This document shows, one piece after another, positions 25,084 to 39,829 of a DNA stretch of 64,000 nt; positions within the stretch are counted from its first letter, which is position 1; every line of letters begins with the position of its first letter. This DNA comes from Sympetrum striolatum (lineage: Eukaryota > Arthropoda > Insecta > Odonata > Libellulidae), in the NCBI GenBank assembly GCA_947579665.1, contig OX388348.1, positions 6,448,001-6,512,000 of the forward strand, written 5' to 3'. Below the pieces are notes generated by a model. The model was not told where the DNA came from, did no database searches, and saw only the letters and a list, made by a program, of their open reading frames with translations. Made by a program: the position numbers and the translations under genes.

Positions 25084-27680
25084 TTTCCATTTCTCTCATG
25101 TTTCTTGTATGATCAGAATGACGTATTTACAATGAGGATGTATCATATCTACAACAGCCTCCAAGAACCAACCTTCTCTGAATTTTTTTTTTTTGTAAAT
25201 TAAGCCCTTTGCTTAAATTCTTCCATAGATTCCCATCTTTTGAATTACCATCTTGCTCTGAAAAATATTATAATTTTAATTTATTAACAGTGATTTCTCT
25301 ATGTAGTTCTTTTCAAATCTACTGTCTTTCGTAATACTTTATCAATTTAAGAACAAAGCAGTTATCGGAATGTTACCGTAAACATTAAAGGTGGCTATTC
25401 TCCTGACGAAGCTAATTTTCTTAAGTGATAATATACACACTCATGCTCAATTGTACATAAATTATGAATGGACGTACCCCATGTTATGTTATCCGCGACT
25501 CCTCCAATGGTTACCTATTCTATTCCAATATTTGCTGTGTATACGGAAATCTGAGGCAATGTTCTTTTATATCTATTCTGGTTACAGTTCGATAGAGTAG
25601 TATTTGCGTAAACGACCTCATAGCAATATACGCGTCTTAGCATTAAATAATTCGTCAAAGCGATTTTAAGGTATTCTTTATCATATACAGAAGCCAGCTA
25701 GCGTAACCATACAAATCATTTTATAGAAATAGAATTTGTGGTTATATAATTAGGGTTAGGGATATCAGTTTATAAATGACCCAACTCCATCAGCGATCAA
25801 TACAAGAAGTATAATGAGTCAGATTTGGATGAGAGATTTGGTACCATACAGCAAGGTGATTGTACTTTATTTCATTCATTATTTATTCCTTTGGTCCTGT
25901 ATCGGAAGTGGAAACTTTGTGACGTAGAGAATGTCCTTAGAGCTAAACAATCTTAGTTATAATTTTGTTTGGATTTATAGTCAAGTAGCTTGTTAAAACG
26001 TAAATCACACCACTATATATAAACGTATCTATACACGCCAGAAGTTCACCATTACAACTCACATATATTCCTTACAAATGATACATTAGAATATAAAAGC
26101 CACAAATGAATAGATATGAAAAACTCTTATCCTGAAATATCATAAGTTTCTTAGAATTCTCTCTCTCTCGGGACATATCAGCCTGCCTTGCAATACCCTA
26201 CTCTAGTAGAAGTAGCTTACCGTAAGCTCACTCATGCATACAATCTACTTGTAATGTGAGGGAATGGCTCAAATACTCTTGGGGCCAAACAATTTTGCTT
26301 CACCTTTGAAAATAACGCTCGTATGAAAATAATTGTATTTCCCAGCCATGTCATTAAATTTTAAATCAAAATGGAAAGGTCTAGTTAGTTTCATTTACCA
26401 ATCAAATTTCTACCCCATTTTGCTACTTAGAATTTCAATTTTTTAAATGTAGCCGAAAAAATATGGTTTCATTAGTTGCTTCACTTCTAAAAGAATTATA
26501 ACAAAATATTCCCTTTTCTTGCAAATTTGGAGAATTTAAAAATCAGCATTTCACCGCATTCACGTTATCTCTAGTGCTCCATATTGAGTACTCTTCGTTT
26601 GTTTTCATTCTGTAATACATTTAGCATTGAACTCTATGTTCCTATATTTATGAATCTGACGATAAGTATCCGATCTCAGTTGATCAAAGCGGTGTATAAG
26701 ACAAACACCGAAATTCGCAAAATAAAACGAGAATTTCTTTCACTGCTGAAAAAACGGACTGAAATGCTTCCGCCGACCTCAGCGAATATCGTCATTCCGT
26801 TGTTTCTCCCTCCATTCCTTCGTTTCTTCTCATTTTCACGCACCGCTATCAATGAATAATTGCATTCTGAACGCGGGACTGCTTCGCGCGTGCATACGCT
26901 TCCGGAAAATTGTTTTTGCGCCGATCGCAGCGCTTCCGATCCGCGCTGCGGACGATTTGGGAAGCTCCGGAAAATTCCGCCAATTTCCCATCCCTCTGGT
27001 CATTGTCACCCAGGTGCGGTTAACGATTTATTATTTTTTAAGGGCGGATAATATTGCCTGCGAAAAGTGTTTTTTCAGCTCGGAATGCTGTTTTCCAAGG
27101 GCCGGGTGGTTGTTTTGTGAAGGGAGTTAAAACTCGTAGGAATTAGCGACAGATGGACTTTGTGGTGTCCCCATTCAACAGCCAATCAAAACTGGATGGA
27201 ATGGCCCTTTGAAGACCTCGCAACTTCTGGTGTGCGGATCCTGTTGTTTTAAACGCCATTGTAGACTGTAGATAAAACATTTCTCGCAACTGTATAGCAA
27301 CAATCGTCACCTATTCATCCGATAATCTTTGGAAGATCTACTCCAGGGGCAACTACGCCACCAATGAAATCATCAGACGGCACTTTAGGACTTCACTTCC
27401 TCTATTTTAATGATTTAAGATCCAGAAGAAGAGAAATAATTTATCCGCTGAGTAAAACCAATGAAGATTATTTTCAATTTTATCTTTGTGCTAGTAATGA
27501 ATGCGATGGTGGAAAATACAATTGTTTCATTGGTCTCAGTCGCGTACTGAAAGCTTTCAGAGTGACTTTTGACGATAAAAGGAACAAAGAAGTCTTTTTT
27601 ATTTGTATATTCCATGTACCCCACCAACATCCATTTTCTGGATTTTTACAGTGGTAGGTAATTAACTATTACAATGAGGA
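25084..27680. other. non-coding DNA with a GC-richer patch
   Basis: No recognised gene. A GC-richer stretch at about 26760-27125 holds overlapping frames 26584-26859, 26852-27130 and 26860-27051. They have no family signature and overlap each other. Confidence 0.4.
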
Positions 27681-27683
27681 ATT

Positions 27684-27798
27684 ACACAAGACCATTCCCT
27701 AATCAGAAAAATCCGACTTGCCGGGATTTGAACCCAGCACCGTGAGGTTGGAGCGATAACGTGCGAGCACGCTAATGTACGCTAAATTCACAGCCGGC
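27684..27798 (-). mobile_element. tRNA-derived SINE copy 3 (truncated)
   Basis: The minus strand begins GCCGGCTGTGAATT, retains a B box (GGTTCAAATCCC) and the TCTGATTAGGGAATGGTCTTG body segment shared with copies 1 and 2, then stops. The A-box region is degraded by insertions and substitutions. It is an old copy. Confidence 0.7.
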
Positions 27799-27799
27799 A

Positions 27800-30700
27800 A
27801 ATCTAACTCATCGGGAAATTAATGGAAAACCAGAGGACAATGCAGTTACGAAACATCAAATGTATATCTCCAGATTCGTTCCAAATCAAATTCTTAGCAG
27901 GAATCTCACTGACAATAGTAGAGCTCAAATTAGAGATTTATATCTGCAATAAATAGCATGATTACTGAAATATCAATTTTAATTTTACATTATTTCATTT
28001 CAATAATTTCATTAATCTCTGACTTTGCATGAAAAGTGCAGTTAACACTCCGAAACAAATGCTGGAGCTGCGAAGTGCGTATGAATTCAAATAATGAATT
28101 CTCCGCTCAACTTCAGAACTGTAATTCTTGCAACTTGTAAATATTTAACTTGATAAATCAAAACTCGATTGTTAACTCCTATTATGAATTTATGAATTTA
28201 AATATTTTGTCATATGTAGCGTTAAACCAAATAAAATAATTCTTAGTTAAGTCGCCATGTGCTTACTTCCAGGAGGAAAGTAACTATTGATTGTGGTTGG
28301 GCTGCAATTGCGCTCGATTTGCTCTAAGAGAGAATTATTTAATAATTAATATTTCTACCCAACCTCTAAAGAAGATACGAACGAAATATTCCATAATTCA
28401 AACTTCGTCCAAGAGATAGCGTTTGATAAAATAAAACCTCGAAGCGATGAAAGAGGGCTCCAGTGAAGAAGCAAACAGTCAGGATTTATAAAATCTCAGT
28501 TTTAAAGAATCTCAGAATAAATCTCAAATAAACTTGGATTTTTCAATAACGGTCGATTCTTTTCCAATGCACCAAATGACATACTCGTTGTAAAAGGAAA
28601 ATTGGAGACAAAATAAATGCATTAAAATCCATTTTAGGTGTACAAATTCAATACAAGGCGAGCAACGAGGGAAAAGAATTGTTTGTGTTGCGTTACTAAG
28701 TTGTGTACGCACTAAAGAATGTAAATTTCAATTAAGATGAAGCCTCATTTTCTAAATTATATTTATGCAAAGGAAGTATTTTCAATTGACAAATCTCAGA
28801 ATGAAATGAAAATAAAAATTTAATATATTTTAGCTTTCTATTTAAAATTTTTTAAATTTTGTATACAAGATAAAAGGACATTTACTTTGAGCTCAATTCT
28901 GAGAATCTGAATCTGTGGCAGAATTAAATTATTGAATTACATTATGGAGGTAAATCCCTGCAACTAATTGTAGACAGGTGTTTTCTGAGCATCAAACTGC
29001 TATATCTATAAGTTATGTTAGAGGAACATTTTAAAAATCCTAACATTATATGCCCTCCGTAGAAGCGAAGAGATAAACTCGCTTTGAATATTCATGGAAA
29101 AAGTTCTCTCTTTTATTCAAAATTCTTTTACAAAATTCAGCGTGATGCTTTGAATAAACATGACTATATTAAAAAGTTTCGGAATGGTACATCGCATCTC
29201 GTGTACGATAGCGTCTGCCTTTTGTTATATCTCCAGAGATATGACAGAATAAGGCGGAGTTTATTGAATGCTGAATCTATTTTGTTAAAATTAAGTATTT
29301 TAATCACTTTATTTACCAGCAGTATTAGAATCGTACTTTATTTACATAGAAAATACTATGGAAATTTACTTTTGTATAAAAGTAGTTGAGAATACATTGC
29401 GATTATTGTTATACCTCTTTACACGTACCTTTTATTGAAATGATTAAATTGTCCATAGCCCGATTGATCCATTTTAACTATTCACGTCTACAGCTATGAA
29501 CAAGAGTTTTAAGCAATCGATGGAAATTTTAAGGCTTTGGTTATTAAATCCTAAAATATCTGTTTTTCATCTTTCAGTATGCCTTTGAACAGAGCATATA
29601 ATTTACACCTCAAGCAATGGACATATATCTTAGATATTATACAGTCTATAGTTATGTCTCTGCTAGTTTAAAGATCAAAGACTTTCTCGCTCTTTTATTA
29701 AACTTAATTTATCTGTGTTCCCCAATGAAAGGAAATAATTCTGCAAGATATTCGGGAACTGAGCTAATATTGTTAGTGTACATGGAGAGTATTATGTTCA
29801 TTTTAGTAACACAGTTAGTTATAGCAATACTGAAGAACTTAATGACATCGGCAAGTAAATGAAAATAATTTAAATAAACATATTGGAAAAGATATTGGTT
29901 GTACTAGGAAATCTATCGTCAGTTTTATATGTCGTATCTTATCGTAAATAATCTACAAAATAATGACACAAACGAAAGGTTAATGTACCACAAATATTCC
30001 TCTGGAGCAGAGGTTATTAAATTAACAGCAATTTTAAATTTTCTGTTCAACGCATATGTTTTTCATGAATATTTCAATCAAAGTCACAGAGATTATTAGT
30101 GAAAGCGTGAATTAACACAGTCAAAATATTTCATTATGATTATATTATTGATCATTGACAAAAATGTTGAGTTAAACGCTTTTGTATCAATAGTAAATTG
30201 ATTGCTCCTGTTATATTGCTGATTCTAAACATACATTTTGAATGATTATTCGTTTCGTGTATGATTCAACTCATTTAACCCGATGTTTGAGCCAATGAAG
30301 TGTTTCACTTGGGTTCGTGGCGTTAGTGCGACCGCCACACGGCTTCTGAAGAGCATCTCTAAGCCACGAATAGGCGTTAACACATCCTGTGAGAGTGCAG
30401 CAGCGTCTTGAGGTAGCCCCGGAGACCTAACAAGCTCTGTAACAGCGGCAATCAGCAAAGTGATTCCTTCTGAAGCCCAATCGCTGCTCTCCATTCAAGG
30501 AATGCCATTCGCAAAGTGGCATCGTTAACTCAATTACGGAGATTGCTTTCGAAATGTGAAACTAATTCGCGTGTTATTAAGTATTGAAAACAAAATAATT
30601 AATAATATTTCGTTCTGGTATTTAAAAAATATTATTTGACGAAATATAAACATTTTTTTTCAGCGTCACTAATTTTTAAAGATGCAATGTTGGCTTGAAT

Positions 30701-33700
30701 AAACGTAGGATATTAACGGTTGATTAAAGATTTTTTAAATAGTGAAGTACTTAAGCCACGTATTTTGGCTCAACTGTTTTTCATACATGAAAATGCTTCA
30801 ACTGGATTAAATTTGACTATAGTGAATAATATTAGAAGGTTCCCCGAAGTGAAGGCTGAAGTAATCCATTATGGATTAATATTTCATTATTAAGAGATAT
30901 TAAATAATGTCCTATCGTTAACATTTCTCTCAGTCATCGGTATTTTTTAAGCTTTACAGAAATGCTATAATTATTGAAAACTTTTGCTTCTCTTAGATTC
31001 CATTAAGACTTTTTAGAGAAGGAAGGCGTTCAGTCGATCCTCAGAATCCGAATTTGTGAAGACTTCACAAGCTGCAGGGAAAGTATTTCTTCGTTTGAAA
31101 TTAATAAAAATTAATGAAACATTGTAATTTTCGCTGTTCTGTTTCAGTAATGTTAAGTGAGTGTATATTTTAATATTGTTGGTGTATTCCCATAATTTTT
31201 TTGCTTTTTCTCAAGTAAATTATTAAGAGTTTTCATGTGAAAATGTGAAAAATCTTCAGGAATGAAATACCTATATTGGAGCTGCTTAAAGTGCCTTAGG
31301 TTGGACACCACGATATAGAGGAACACAAATAAAACATAAAATATCATAACATATACTTTGTAATTTCACGTAAAATTTTTCGCTCATAGGGGCAGAAGAA
31401 TGCAAGCAATAAAAACGCATTTCATAAACGCACTTCAATTGCGAAGAGCAGAAAACTGAAATTATAAATTCTCGGTCGTTTTCGTCATTGCAGTGGAATA
31501 TATGTATGTAAGAAAATTAAGCTTGTATGTTATTAATGTAAACGCAAATTGCGTTCCTTTTATGCTTTTAGATGGTTACTTACGGCGGTCAAATTTGTCT
31601 GGGAAACATTCCTTAACTAAAAATATTTTTAAGTATTTGATCTGTAGAATAATACCTCATTGAGAATGTTAGTGTTTATGTTGACTTAACAACAATAATT
31701 GCTATATAAATAATAACTTTTGTATCATATAGTTTTATAAATAAAGAAAACCTAGAATTGTTTTTCCCCACTGTTAGAAATATTAAGCATTTTAGGCACC
31801 AATAGATGTTATTCAAATGGCATATTCAGAACTAATATTCTCACAAACTCTCATTGGAATAGTTTTATTTAAAACAAAATAACTGATTCTTTTCTATGAA
31901 AATTTAACGTCGAATTGCCCATCATACACGGATACGAATTTCTACAGTGAGATCGTTTGGAATCGGCTTAAAGAGGAAGAAACATTGTGCCATTTTTTCG
32001 ATGTTTATTTTGTTCCCATGCACGAGGACGAGCTTTTGGCGAGCACAATCTATTTCCAAGCGCCGATAACACACTCCCATATTCTCTCACTTTCCTTTTC
32101 TCTAAATCTTCCCCGCTCATCCCTCCCACGCTTTCTCTTTTTATTCCACATCTTCTGTTTATTCATCGGCTTATTTACGCAAAATGTGTTTTCGGACGTA
32201 TTCCTGGGATTTTAGCCGTTGCTATGCAATCAGAGTTAGCCAAACGGCCTCCTTTTCCTCTATTTGTTTAATTTAAGGTACGCAGTAATCCGACGGAAAT
32301 TTAAGGCGTATCACAAGTGAATGTCTGCAGAAAGAGTAGCCACGCGTCGAGGAGAAATTGCTCAGTAATTGCAGCGCGATGTTCAGTTATTTTAGCGACA
32401 ATACCTATTAGTAATGAATTCGTATTAATTAAGACGGTTATTCATTTAGAATGTGCAAATTTAAATTAAATTTTTATGTTAATACGTGTAATATTTATTG
32501 AAATTTTAATTCATCTGTGGTGTTAAAATTATCGGAACTATAAAGGATTTAAAAAATGAAAAACTCGTAATAATTTATGAACTGGATGATATAACTTTCT
32601 CTCAGTTTCATTGTTTAAAATTTCTATCTTTTTTCTTTTTTTTCTGATTTCAATTATCCTAGATACTTGAACTATTATTTGAGAAAAACCGTTAGCTAGC
32701 CCACAATAAAAATGTTTACACCTTATTTATGAAGTAAGACTTGATAATGTGTTCTCATACATATTTTTTCTGTTTATATCTCCTATATTTTTGACGAGCT
32801 GATGGCTTATAATAATATAAGAAGCAATGCACGATCTTCATTTACTCCGTAGTTATTAGTTTATAGCTATTCTTAGTTAAGATATTACGTAAAGGTTGAC
32901 TATTCTCTAGTGAGTGGGTTTTTTTATTCTTTCCATTAGTGAAGAAAAGAATATAATGTTAATCGCATTCACGAATTAACCGTCTAAGAATCGGAACAGC
33001 GAAAAGTAGATGGCATGAAAATCAGTGATGTTCTTTCAGCTTACTGACGTGCTTTTCTGTGATTGGTCACTCATCTAAAGAGTATCGATCTTAATTGCTT
33101 ACCTTGCGTAATTTACGTTGAGAAAGTACATAAAATTTAACTTAGAACTTTTCTTCTCCTCTTCCTTTCTAAGGGAGATACTACCGTTTGTAAATTCCTC
33201 TAAACTTCATATAAGTTTGGTTCCACAGCTTAACAATGAGTGTGTATGTTGGCAACTTTGATTCAGTTCTCCCCCATATTTCAATATTCCATATCGAGTT
33301 TCAATCATTCTCCCCCTTCCATTTATTTTGTTTTTATTCTGATCTCCTCCTTATTTCCTGCCAATCTCGATTATGGCCAACGCGACGTCAGCATCGCCTT
33401 GTCCATTCCCACCTATCACTGAATTGCGTTTTCCATCTTTCGCATGTGCAAATAGAATTCTATATCGCCTATTTCTCTCAATTTCTCTATTTTAACTCTA
33501 ACGATATAGTCTCATGTCCGTGTTTGTTATCTTTCACCACCCACACTATCGTTTTTGGTAAAAATCTCAAAGAACTAATTACGTTTCATACTTTTCCTCG
33601 CTCTATTGGATATACTTAATATATTGTTTTAATTCATCTTGCCGAAAATTCATATAAACTTTTTTCAAATGGAGTGGTTTGAAGTTTTAGAATAATGTTG

Positions 33701-36700
33701 ATTATTTTTAATCTCAAGTTGGTTTTACGCATTCATCAACTCCACTTGTGATGAATTTTACAAGGAAGAAGCTGAAGATCGCGAGTGTCACTCAATGGAA
33801 TAAATAAATTAGTGAAAACATATCAGGAGCGTTCTTTCACTGTTGTATAACCACAAAAAGTGGGAAATTATTTTAGAGAATGATATCATATCACCATGAT
33901 CAAAGAGGTCAAATAAATGTTCGAAAACGGATTTTATCTTTTCCTAACCCATGGAAAGCATTTCTTATTAGACTTAAAATATGCTGATCATATATTATTT
34001 ATGTGTAGAAAAATGTTTGCGTTCTGCTTTGTCACCATAATACTAGGAAAATCCATCGAAATGTTGTGAAATAAAGATTTAGTTTGTATGTTTGACAGTT
34101 TTCAAGTTGAGGATCCCGACCATACTATTCTGAAGACTTACTTTAATAATATTCCGTTGAATGATTATTAAATGTGAAAACGAAAAGTAGTAAAAGTCTT
34201 GTCAAATGGTTAGAAATGCAGAAAAAACAAAGATAATTTGAACTGACTCAGAAGAATATATTTCTGCTCTTTGTAATAATTGCACCTTTTCTCTTATAAA
34301 CAATTTATTCGGTACTTCAATCGAAATACTTTTAATGCACATCCCATAATGAGTTAAACTAGAATGTAACTGTTCCGAAGCAGAAGAGAAATTTCCCTGC
34401 ACTTTGAGACAATTTCCAATTCCTAAGCAGTAGAGAATGTTTCGTCGCAAGTTTTCCTTCGAATTAATCTCATTTTTTGCTCTAATTATTCTCCCGAAGG
34501 ACGATTTCTCCCAAATCCACACTTTACAATTATGTGTTTCTATTATTCAATAACGAAACTTCGAAGAAGAGTCACACTTTTATTTCCTCTTTTTAGCGGA
34601 AGAGGTCTCTTCAATCTCTAATGCCGTTCCTTCACTGCGAATATTTTGCTCCCAAGAAACTTCTCAAAGTGAGAATTTCATTAAGTCCTTAAATTCATCA
34701 AAACTTTGGGAGGACTTTAGTATTCAATCGAATCTTTTTAAAGAACATTTAAACGCCGTCGCTTTAGTTCCTTATTTTTATATGCTTTTGTTTTTGCGAA
34801 ATGAATTTTTTCGCGGTAATTCATTTAAGCATAACGTCGATTTAGTTACTCCCATATTTTGATTGATGATATTATTTTTTTCGTATTGTTTTTTTTATAT
34901 TCTGCGAAAAATAAATTTTAGATTAAGGTTGGAAAATAACAAGAATTAATGAAACACCCATTATTTTGAGTTCTGTTTTTGGGGATTAATTAGAATTCCA
35001 TATTCTTCAAACAATATGAGAATACAATGTACTGTAAGATTATATGATGGAGAACCACACAACAAGACTCAGAATTAATTTCAATTCATTTAAACAGTTA
35101 AAGCAAGTCCCAGTAATTGTCCAGGTAATACAAAAGATAGATCTTCATTTTATGTTAAGATTGTCAAGCTCTTTTATTCTTTAAAGAATGTTTTTTTAAA
35201 TCTAGTGAATCCGTTTTCCTGATTTAACGAGAAAGGAAGAATCTTTGATATGTGATGAGAAACAAATGATTTCTAGATTTCTAATGATTTTTGGAGATAA
35301 AATACTTTTTCCTATACCCATGTTGGTAGTTGATCCGCGTCTGCCTCCAGGGAAAGCGGGATATATTTTATTCCACACAGGAGGTTCAGTATAAATAGGA
35401 AAATAGGGAAGGTTGGATACGAGGCGTCATTCCCAGTCTTTTCCATGATTTCACGGAGGAGTTGCAAAGCGAAGCGAACGCTCACATTGTGCTATTTTTC
35501 TGAGGCTAGTGCAACAACTGAAAGATTTAATCCTCCAGTGGAAGTTAATGATGTTTTTTCATCTGTTATTTTTAAATATTTTTATTTAATAATTTTTTCC
35601 AACCAATAATAATTAAAAGGGCCTTGGATTTAATGTGTATTAACCCGAGGGATTCAAATTGCAATGAGTTTCTGGGAGATGCATCCTTCCTAACAAATCT
35701 TAGTATTTGAAAGTCCAATGCTCATCTTCTCCCTAACAAAAAAGTTGCATTTAGAGTTCTTTTGGAATCATTACCCGTCCCTTTAACGATAGTTAATTGC
35801 AGATAGTAATCTGTAACGTAAATATCAAGGTCTATCTTTTCCGTAAATGCATCCTCGAAGATGAAGCGCTGGAGGTCTTTGCTTGCCCTGGGCTTTTGAT
35901 ATGCGCTCACGCATAGTCAACAGTGACGCCCATAAAGAGTTCCTCCTGCCCATATTTCTTTCCCTCGGACGTGCGATAACGCTCCATCTGCCGGACAGTT
36001 GATGAAGAGAGGAGTTAAGGTGACGTTTGTGAGCAAGGGGCAGAGGATCGATGGTCCGTCCCTGTGTTTGCGGCCGATGGGCAGCTCAACCTTTTTTATT
36101 TCGAATAGCCTCCGCCTTGCGCGCCACCGTCGCCGAAAACACACGTGGGCACGAGCGTGCGGATCACACGCACCCTAGCGACAGCTTCGAAGGAAAAAAA
36201 ATACATGTAGAGGACTCTTCAGCTGCTCCTCTCATCTCGCTTTCCTGCCTTCATTTTTTTCCCTCTCCACGTGCTGAATTACCGCTACCCACTTCCTCCG
36301 ACAGTCATCGCCCTGAATATTTCACTCGATTCAGATTTATCGCGGCTTTTTTTACGCTCTTTCGCCTCTCCCTTTCAACCTCTTTCTCTTCCCTTATCTC
36401 AGCCCATCTTCACATTTTACTCATCCTTTTTCCTCGTTAAATGCGTCTAGTTTAGCTGTTTATTCTCTCCTGATTTAGTTCCTAAGGAGAGCGCGTAGTA
36501 TTAGAGGCAATTGATAAATGTTCTCCTTTTCTGTCAAAGCATATTTCTACGGGTACTTTCACCTTTGAGTTTAGGTTGGCCAAGGAATAAATGATCCAAT
36601 TGCTAACTTAATTCGAATATCTTCGGGTATCTGAATAAACCATATCGAATAATTAGTAAATATCGTTTTGTTAACGTATGAAATTTCGCAAGCAACCTTT

Positions 36701-37100
36701 CAAATTCATCTCTGTTAATTTTATAACCAATACAATATTGATTAAGTCACCATGAGCATTTTTTAAATATCACTTTCTTAAAAATATTAAACTAATTTCT
36801 AAAATTGTGGTGCTTAATGATGGTGAAAACCAGGAAAATAGATTAATCGTCATTTTTAAGTATTCTAAATATGATGCAAAAATGACTTTCCAAATGATCG
36901 ATGAATTTGCTTCTTTTCTGATTTAAGGAAATCAATGAAACGACGAGAAAAATTTTAATGAAATTTCTATATCTTCTAATATTTAAATTCCAGTAGAAAT
37001 GTACTTTCTTATTTTGATTTCGCTATAGAAAGATTCTATTTTAAAAACGTTTATGTTTTATAATCTCAAAATTAAAAATATTATCAATTTCCAATGAAAA
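27800..37100. other. long AT-rich non-coding stretch
   Basis: No supported gene or mobile element. GC-richer islands at about 30300-30500, 31980-32260 and 35900-36430 have open frames on one or both strands, but none with a recognisable motif. They may be regulatory or untranslated exons of an unseen host gene; this is a guess from composition. Confidence 0.4.
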
Positions 37101-37104
37101 AAAA

Positions 37105-37185
37105 GACTTCAAAAAGTCGGACGGGGCCTGGAATCGAACTCGGAATCTTTGTTAACCATCGAAGCTAAAGCAGCCTCCTGAATGG
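37105..37185 (-). repeat. tRNA-like fragment
   Basis: The minus strand contains a B-box-like GAGTTCGATTCC followed by AGGCCCCGTCC. A weak A-box-like region lies upstream. No cloverleaf with paired acceptor ends can be drawn by eye, so this is probably a tRNA pseudogene or SINE head. Confidence 0.35.
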
Positions 37186-37189
37186 AGAA

Positions 37190-38880
37190 GACTTGATTCT
37201 TTGCCCTGGTTAGAATTTGCTGCAGCCCGTTTTTCCGTGGGAATTTTCCTGCGTACACGCCCTTATTTAATTCATAAGCCTAATTTTCGCTAACTCCTCC
37301 CATCTCTTAATATTACATACATTCAAATGCTTCCAACGTAAAGTTTATAGGATTGCGGAATTCATTGGCCAAAATTTAGAAAATACATATATTATTTAAA
37401 TTGAAGGAACATACTTAATTAGTTTTTCCCTTTTTCTCATCTGTCTTAACTTGAATGAGAATTACTAAATAAAGTAATATTCATCACTGCAGCTTTTCTT
37501 AACCGATGCGCCTTCCATATGAGTTTTAAAAACTTATGTTCTATCATTCCGATTTCAACAGAATAAATTAATACTGTTTTGAAATATCCTTCTTAATAGG
37601 ATTTGTAATCAAATTTGTGTGATTTTTAAATCATTTGGATCTGTTATACTCTACAATCATATTTTGATTTTCATAATTCAGGCTTACTAATTATTTTTTT
37701 CTTTTGAGGACTTGATGGATATCACAATTCAGACGTAAATTATAATTAAAGCGCTAAATATTCCTCGGAATTACAGTTTTCCTCCTGAAAAGGCTAAGTT
37801 GGCAAGGATTTATTTGATGAGGGGAAAATAATTCGAGAAAGTTTTCCAAGGGGGAGAAAGGGCCAGACATACATGGCATTGCTTTTTACAAAATTAGTAA
37901 GCATCGCTCTTCAAATGAATTGAAAGCACTCCGTTGAAATACTCGTTAAGTCAATATTTACTACGCATTAGTTGAGAAGGAAAAGATGCTTGCGTACGTC
38001 GTGGAATCGAGCTAATTCTTAGTAAGAAATATTGCGAAAAACAATATTTAAATATTTACAATTAAATATTAGATTCCTATCGCATACGAGGAGGTGTCTA
38101 GGGTTAAATATATTTGAGATGAATGCAATGGTGCAAATGATTATCATTGCATATTCACCCTAAAGAAACTGGTATTTTTGATTGTATATACTGGTTATTT
38201 TATATGTCTCAGGTCCTTATTTATTCATCGAGAATTTATTCGGTATATGCTTCTTTTAATATAACTTTATTTTGAATGAGTACGTACGTGGAAGCAAATC
38301 TAAGGTTACCTGAAGCGAAAAGGTACAAAAAAAGTATTTGAATATAATCGTTACTTCCTACCGTCAATAAAACAACTTAAAAGCCGCAGTGAGGTTTCTT
38401 CTGACTTTTTCCTTTCAATATACAGTTTCAGTTAACCAGCAGCCGCGCTGGCGAACTAAGAGCGCCAGTGTACACATTTACATTTGTAACTTTTTATCTT
38501 TGCTTGTAATCGTCCTTCAAGTCTTCCTACAATAATGTTCTATAATTACCACCCGAGTTTCATATACGTGGGGTACAATTCAGGGCAACAAATGCGCTTT
38601 TTTGAAACTTCAGATACGGTGGCTCATCCCGGCGCGACTGCTCGCGTGAGGAAATTTGAAACTTGTACGCTTAGATCCATGGCGCTTACTTACTATATTC
38701 CACTGTTAGCTCTTTCAACTTCCTTTTCTGACATTTCTATTCCAATTAAGGTATAAAATAAGTTGTTGGTTTTTCAGAGTACCTCAATCTACAGCCGAGT
38801 ATTGCTTGACCATTTGCTCAATGGGTGACGAGGTATTCTGTCTTTCGAAGGAAGTGTGATTTTATGTACCAAATTCAAAC
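37190..38880. other. non-coding DNA
   Basis: No gene recognised. A small inverted repeat (CTGGCG...CGCCAG, near 38448-38468) is the only structure noticed. Confidence 0.4.
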
Positions 38881-39810
38881 TCTTTTATAATACATTTCAA
38901 GCTGAAAGAGCCGTAATATGGAGATACGTTGCGGAAAGCAGCCAGAGGGTCCATTCTGATCATCAAATTCTCCCTCAGACATCGTGAACAAAATATTCGA
39001 GCGTGTTATAGGCAATGATAGGAATCTAACCATAGGTAACTGGTACACAAGTATTCCTCTTGTGCAGTGATTATCAAGAAGAAAAATAACATGCCTCGGC
39101 ACTCTGATGAAAAATGAAAAAAAAATTCCATCAGAGTTCTCGTCTGATCGAAATAAGGAAAAAGCGTCTACAATGTTTGGTATCCAAAACATATGACTTT
39201 ATTGTCTTATTGTGATAAAAGAATTCAATAAGTGTAGTTTCTATCCACACTTTATGATGACCCATATATGACTATAGACCAACAATTTGGTAAACCACAG
39301 ATGATTTTATGATAAAATAAAACTAAAGGAGGAGTTGATAGAGTAGATCAACTCTGTCCCACATTCACATGTGCTCGAATTACCCGTAGACGGCCATTAG
39401 CAGTCATTTGTAAATGCCCAGAGATAAATTACAGGTGCTGTTCTTTGCCGTTAACAGAGACGCCTCAACTAAAAGAAGAATATTTTTTTTAACTGTGACT
39501 TCAACTTATGCAGGATTACCTTCTCGTGAGAGCTGCGATTCAATCTCTTCCAAGAGATATTCATTTGTTTTGAAAGATTTATTTACATATTGAAGAAAAA
39601 CTGCCAGAAAACAAACCTAAAGAAAGAGGACGTTGTGTAGGATATGGTATGGAAAAATATGTAAAAAACCATAAAATGTTCCCAGTGCCACAATTTCGTA
39701 TGGAAAATCCATGCGCAAATAGCAGTGAAGTGCCGCGATTGTGATAAAACTGAGCATCAAAATGAATGCAAGGAAAGAGAATTTGTCAGGTTAATCTGAA
39801 TATTTTACTG
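38881..39810 (+). pseudogene. piggyBac transposase remnant
   Basis: The C-terminal half of a piggyBac transposase, with several stops and frame changes. In order: RCGKQPEGPF, SNSPSDIV, RNLTIGNWYTSIPL, LGTLMKNEKKIPSEF, then near 39330 TKGGVDRVDQL and FTCARITRRRPLAV. Further on (39640-39790) are remnants of the Cys-rich C-terminal finger, including KCRDCDKTEHQNEC. Family comparison: NWYTSIPL corresponds to the DNWFTS motif with the catalytic Asp. That Asp is Gly here, while the Asp of KGGVD survives. No terminal repeats or TTAA duplication were identified. The open frame on the opposite strand (38875-39192) is a shadow. Confidence 0.85.
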
Positions 39811-39829
39811 CACATAGGAATAATATATT

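Noticed and set aside
30246..30494. 82-aa minus-strand frame in a GC-richer patch
   Set aside because: There is no recognisable domain, splice context or neighbouring exon. Kept only as a composition remark.
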